A stretch of DNA of 10,118 nucleotides from Clostridiales bacterium UBA7573 (GTDB lineage Bacteria; Bacillota; Clostridia; Oscillospirales; CAG-272): positions 1-10,118 of the forward strand of contig DLLB01000014.1 of NCBI GenBank assembly GCA_002477905.1, given 5' to 3'. The position numbers and the translations under genes are program-made. The notes beneath the pieces are model-generated. The model saw nothing but the letters and a program-made list of their open reading frames with translations, did not search any database and was not told where the DNA came from. Below are positions 8,544 to 10,118 of this stretch, in pieces. Each line of letters starts with the position of its first letter. Position 1 is the first letter of the stretch.

Positions 8544-8921
8544 TTATCTTTCAAAACCAATGTATTTGGTTCCTTTGAATGTTAAACGTCCGGTATCGCC
8601 TTCCACAAGCAGTCCATATTCCATTCCGTTCATTGTCAGCTCCAAACGATCCCCGCTTTCCACTTCAAACGTCACATAATACCAAGTGGAGGAGGACATA
8701 TGCATGGTGCTGTCCCCCGTGCGGTGATGACCGTGCGTGACATTCATGCGTTTGGCAACGACTTTTGCATCTACGGTCAACTGTGGTGCCTTACGGTTCT
8801 GTTTTTCCTGCTTCCATGCTCTAACAAAAACAAATCCGAACATAAACAGTACCATACCGAAAGTCAGTACAAAAAATATAGAAAATATCATCGGAAAACC
8901 GCCAAAAAAACCTGATCCCAT
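8544..8921 (-). CDS. DUF2500 family small membrane protein
   Basis: The 125-residue product has a glycine-rich start and one strongly hydrophobic segment (about residues 9-33). A basic stretch (RAWKQEKQNRK) follows, which by the positive-inside rule puts the rest in the cytoplasm. The soluble part is the DUF2500 pattern: LTVDAKVVAKR (48-58), a His-rich turn (HGHH, 63-66), TWYYVTFEVESGD, EYGLLVEGDTGRLTFKGTKYIGFER at the end. E. coli YhhM belongs to the same family; its function is not established. The start has AAAAGGAG (8930-8937) eight bases upstream, and this site overlaps the stop codon of the preceding flavodoxin-domain gene. The 15-bp gap makes the two an operon. The family call is confident, and no biochemical role can be given. 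Confidence 0.88.
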   Translation of the reverse strand: MGSGFFGGFPMIFSIFFVLTFGMVLFMFGFVFVRAWKQEKQNRKAPQLTVDAKVVAKRMNVTHGHHRTGDSTMHMSSSTWYYVTFEVESGDRLELTMNGMEYGLLVEGDTGRLTFKGTKYIGFER

Positions 8922-8936
8922 CGTTTTTTCTCCTTT

Positions 8937-9917
8937 TCAATGCAATTTTGTAAAGGAACTTGCTCCCTTTTCTTCGTTCGTCGCCACGGACATCTGTGGA
9001 CCATGCGCCTTGCGGGAAAGGTACTTTCCTTTTCTGCAACAAACGCTTACCACCGGACTGTTTTGCAATCCCAGTAAGGCATCCATTTCGTTTGCGGCAT
9101 TTTCATAAAAATCCCGCTGATGATGTACAAGCACATAACTTGCCTGTTTGATTTCTCCGCTTGCCTGCCGGCAAAAAGCACGGACCGGAGCGGAAAGGGC
9201 AAATACCCAAATCGGCGTGCAAATCGTGACATGCTCGTAGGTTGCAAGGTTCTTTGGAATCGGTGCAATCGGCATGTCCCAACGGTGCATGCCGTATCTG
9301 CCGCACCACCAAAAACCGGCGGTACCGGCTGTTCGTTCCGTGGAATGGATTTCATAAAGACATGCCCCGGTACGGTTTGCCTCCTCGTAAGCCAGCTTTT
9401 TGGTATATCCCATGCGGGAAAAATAGACTACCAACCGTTTGGGATCGGTTCCGACACGCGGATAATCGGACGCGCAGAATGAAAATGCCTCCTGCTGTTG
9501 AAAAACCCATGCCATATAACCGGTGATTGCCTGCAAAAAGCCGAAAATAAAGTAGATCGTGGACATAAAATTCAGCGGGAACATATAGAACTGGATACAG
9601 ATCCATAACATCAATGTAACACCGAAAATTCCGCCAAGCAGAATACCGACTTTTTTTCTTGCCAGAATCAGCCCCGCTGCAAGCAGATTGCTGAGTCCGT
9701 TCACAAGCAAAAGTGCGATACCGGAAAATAACAAGTCCTGAAACAAAACATCCGCGAAAGGTAATTTTTGAAAATACGGGAGCATGGCATCCATTCCCCA
9801 TGTTTTGCCGGTCGGATCGGAAAACATGCCGGTGGCTCCAGCCACAGCGCCGATTCCAATGAACAGCGTCCAGAATAATAATGCCCGTCTGGCTTTGGTA
9901 TAACGTGATTTTGTCAT
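8937..9917 (-). CDS. Four-segment membrane protein with C-terminal flavodoxin-like domain
   Basis: The 326-residue product has a basic N-terminus (MTKSRYTKARR) and four hydrophobic segments at about residues 12-31, 62-85, 90-112 and 117-139. A flavodoxin-like domain follows from about 160. Charges (N-terminus and RKK at 87-89) place both termini in the cytoplasm, with one larger external loop (32-61). The flavodoxin part shows LVVYFSRMGYT (162-172), where S167-x-x-G170-x-T172 resembles the FMN phosphate loop. It also has TPIWVFALSAPVRAFC (234-249), like the SPIYWG..PAPVR.F pattern, and a later strand ASYVLVHH. FMN binding and electron transfer are inferred, not shown. Start 9917 is preferred because AAGAGG (9925-9930) lies seven bases upstream; a GTG at 9956 has no such site. 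The gene is followed directly by a DUF2500 gene. Its substrate or partner is unknown. Confidence 0.82.
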   Translation of the reverse strand: MTKSRYTKARRALLFWTLFIGIGAVAGATGMFSDPTGKTWGMDAMLPYFQKLPFADVLFQDLLFSGIALLLVNGLSNLLAAGLILARKKVGILLGGIFGVTLMLWICIQFYMFPLNFMSTIYFIFGFLQAITGYMAWVFQQQEAFSFCASDYPRVGTDPKRLVVYFSRMGYTKKLAYEEANRTGACLYEIHSTERTAGTAGFWWCGRYGMHRWDMPIAPIPKNLATYEHVTICTPIWVFALSAPVRAFCRQASGEIKQASYVLVHHQRDFYENAANEMDALLGLQNSPVVSVCCRKGKYLSRKAHGPQMSVATNEEKGASSFTKLH

Positions 9918-10035
9918 TGTTTTTCCTCTTGCTTTACAAAGCTCTGCAAGGAACACTTCGGATGATGCAGTTGCCGCATAAGCAATCTTCTTTTTTATTA
10001 CGGAAAGTATGCGAATTCATGGCACGAATTTCGGA
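9918..10035 (-). promoter_or_regulatory. 5' leader of the flavodoxin/DUF2500 operon
   Basis: About 118 bases separate the predicted transcription start from the ATG. Near its beginning are two small palindromes, CGAATTTCG (10025-10033) and GAATTC (10013-10018); both share CGAATT. A 5-bp hairpin with a five-base loop spans 9965-9979, and GCTTTACAAAGC (9931-9942) abuts the ribosome binding site. Two overlapping short frames exist. One is a cysteine-rich 28-codon frame (10020 to 9934) without a ribosome binding site. The other is a 21-residue frame (9979 to 9914) whose stop overlaps the downstream ATG. Whether any of these is functional is unknown. Confidence 0.4.
9925..9930 (-). promoter_or_regulatory. 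Ribosome binding site deciding the flavodoxin-domain start
   Basis: Read on the minus strand, AAGAGG sits seven bases before the ATG at 9917. The longer in-frame option, a GTG at 9956, has no purine-rich site upstream, so the shorter product is the better model. Confidence 0.75.
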
Positions 10036-10041
10036 TATTTT

Positions 10042-10070
10042 ATTATAGCATGTTTTTTTGTTTTCGTCAA
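10042..10070 (-). promoter_or_regulatory. Sigma-A type promoter for the flavodoxin/DUF2500 operon
   Basis: On the minus strand, TTGACG (10070-10065) and a perfect TATAAT (10047-10042) are separated by exactly 17 bases, much of them A-rich. This is one base from the full housekeeping consensus. Transcription would begin near 10035. About 48 bases of window lie upstream of the -35 box, with no gene that I can support. Confidence 0.88.
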
Positions 10071-10118
10071 TGGTTGATCGCAAGTATTACAAAAGAACAG
10101 AATAAAAATCCACCCGCA

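Noticed and set aside
9918..9956. GTG start giving a 339-residue flavodoxin-domain protein
   Set aside because: No purine-rich site precedes it, and the added residues are not hydrophobic or signal-like; the ATG at 9917 is well supported.
10067..10117. Hydrophobic 16-residue tail of a possible upstream minus-strand gene
   Set aside because: The frame is open only to the window edge and ends inside the -35 box; too little is visible to call a gene.

Overview
The window carries the 3' part of a de novo purine biosynthesis operon on the plus strand (1-8447). A strong intrinsic terminator (8482-8518) follows. Converging on it is a two-gene minus-strand operon (9917 down to 8544) with a clear promoter at the right edge. 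Gene order, ribosome binding sites and protein types point to a Bacillota member of class Clostridia with mid-range GC. The order purM-purN-(PurH functions)-purD-purL, the single-chain PurL with PurS-like and glutaminase ends, and the purine-rich ribosome binding sites all fit that group. I cannot name the genus from this sequence.

Purine region: purM enters from the left edge without its first part. It is followed by purN, a PurO-type IMP cyclohydrolase, a stand-alone AICAR transformylase, purD and purL. Together they cover GAR synthesis (PurD), formylation to FGAR (PurN), amidation to FGAM (PurL), ring closure to AIR (PurM), and the last two steps to IMP. Those last two steps are normally done by the fused PurH. 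Here two adjacent genes do them: an archaeal-type cyclohydrolase and a protein that matches only the PurH C-terminal half. Several junctions are tight (4-bp ATGA overlaps at purN/purO and purD/purL, 15-17 bp gaps elsewhere), so one transcript is likely. The only larger gap is 82 bp before purD and it holds a hairpin without a T-tract. PurF, PurE, PurC and PurB are not in the window; some probably lie upstream.

Right region: on the minus strand, a near-consensus sigma-A promoter (TTGACG, 17 bp, TATAAT) drives a protein with four membrane segments fused to a cytoplasmic flavodoxin-like domain. A small one-pass membrane protein of the DUF2500 family follows it. The roughly 118-nt leader holds small palindromes and overlapping short reading frames, one of them rich in cysteine. 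The points most worth a second look are the PurO/AICARFT replacement of PurH, the membrane-anchored flavodoxin paired with DUF2500, and that leader. I saw no mobile elements, CRISPR arrays, or tRNA or rRNA genes.
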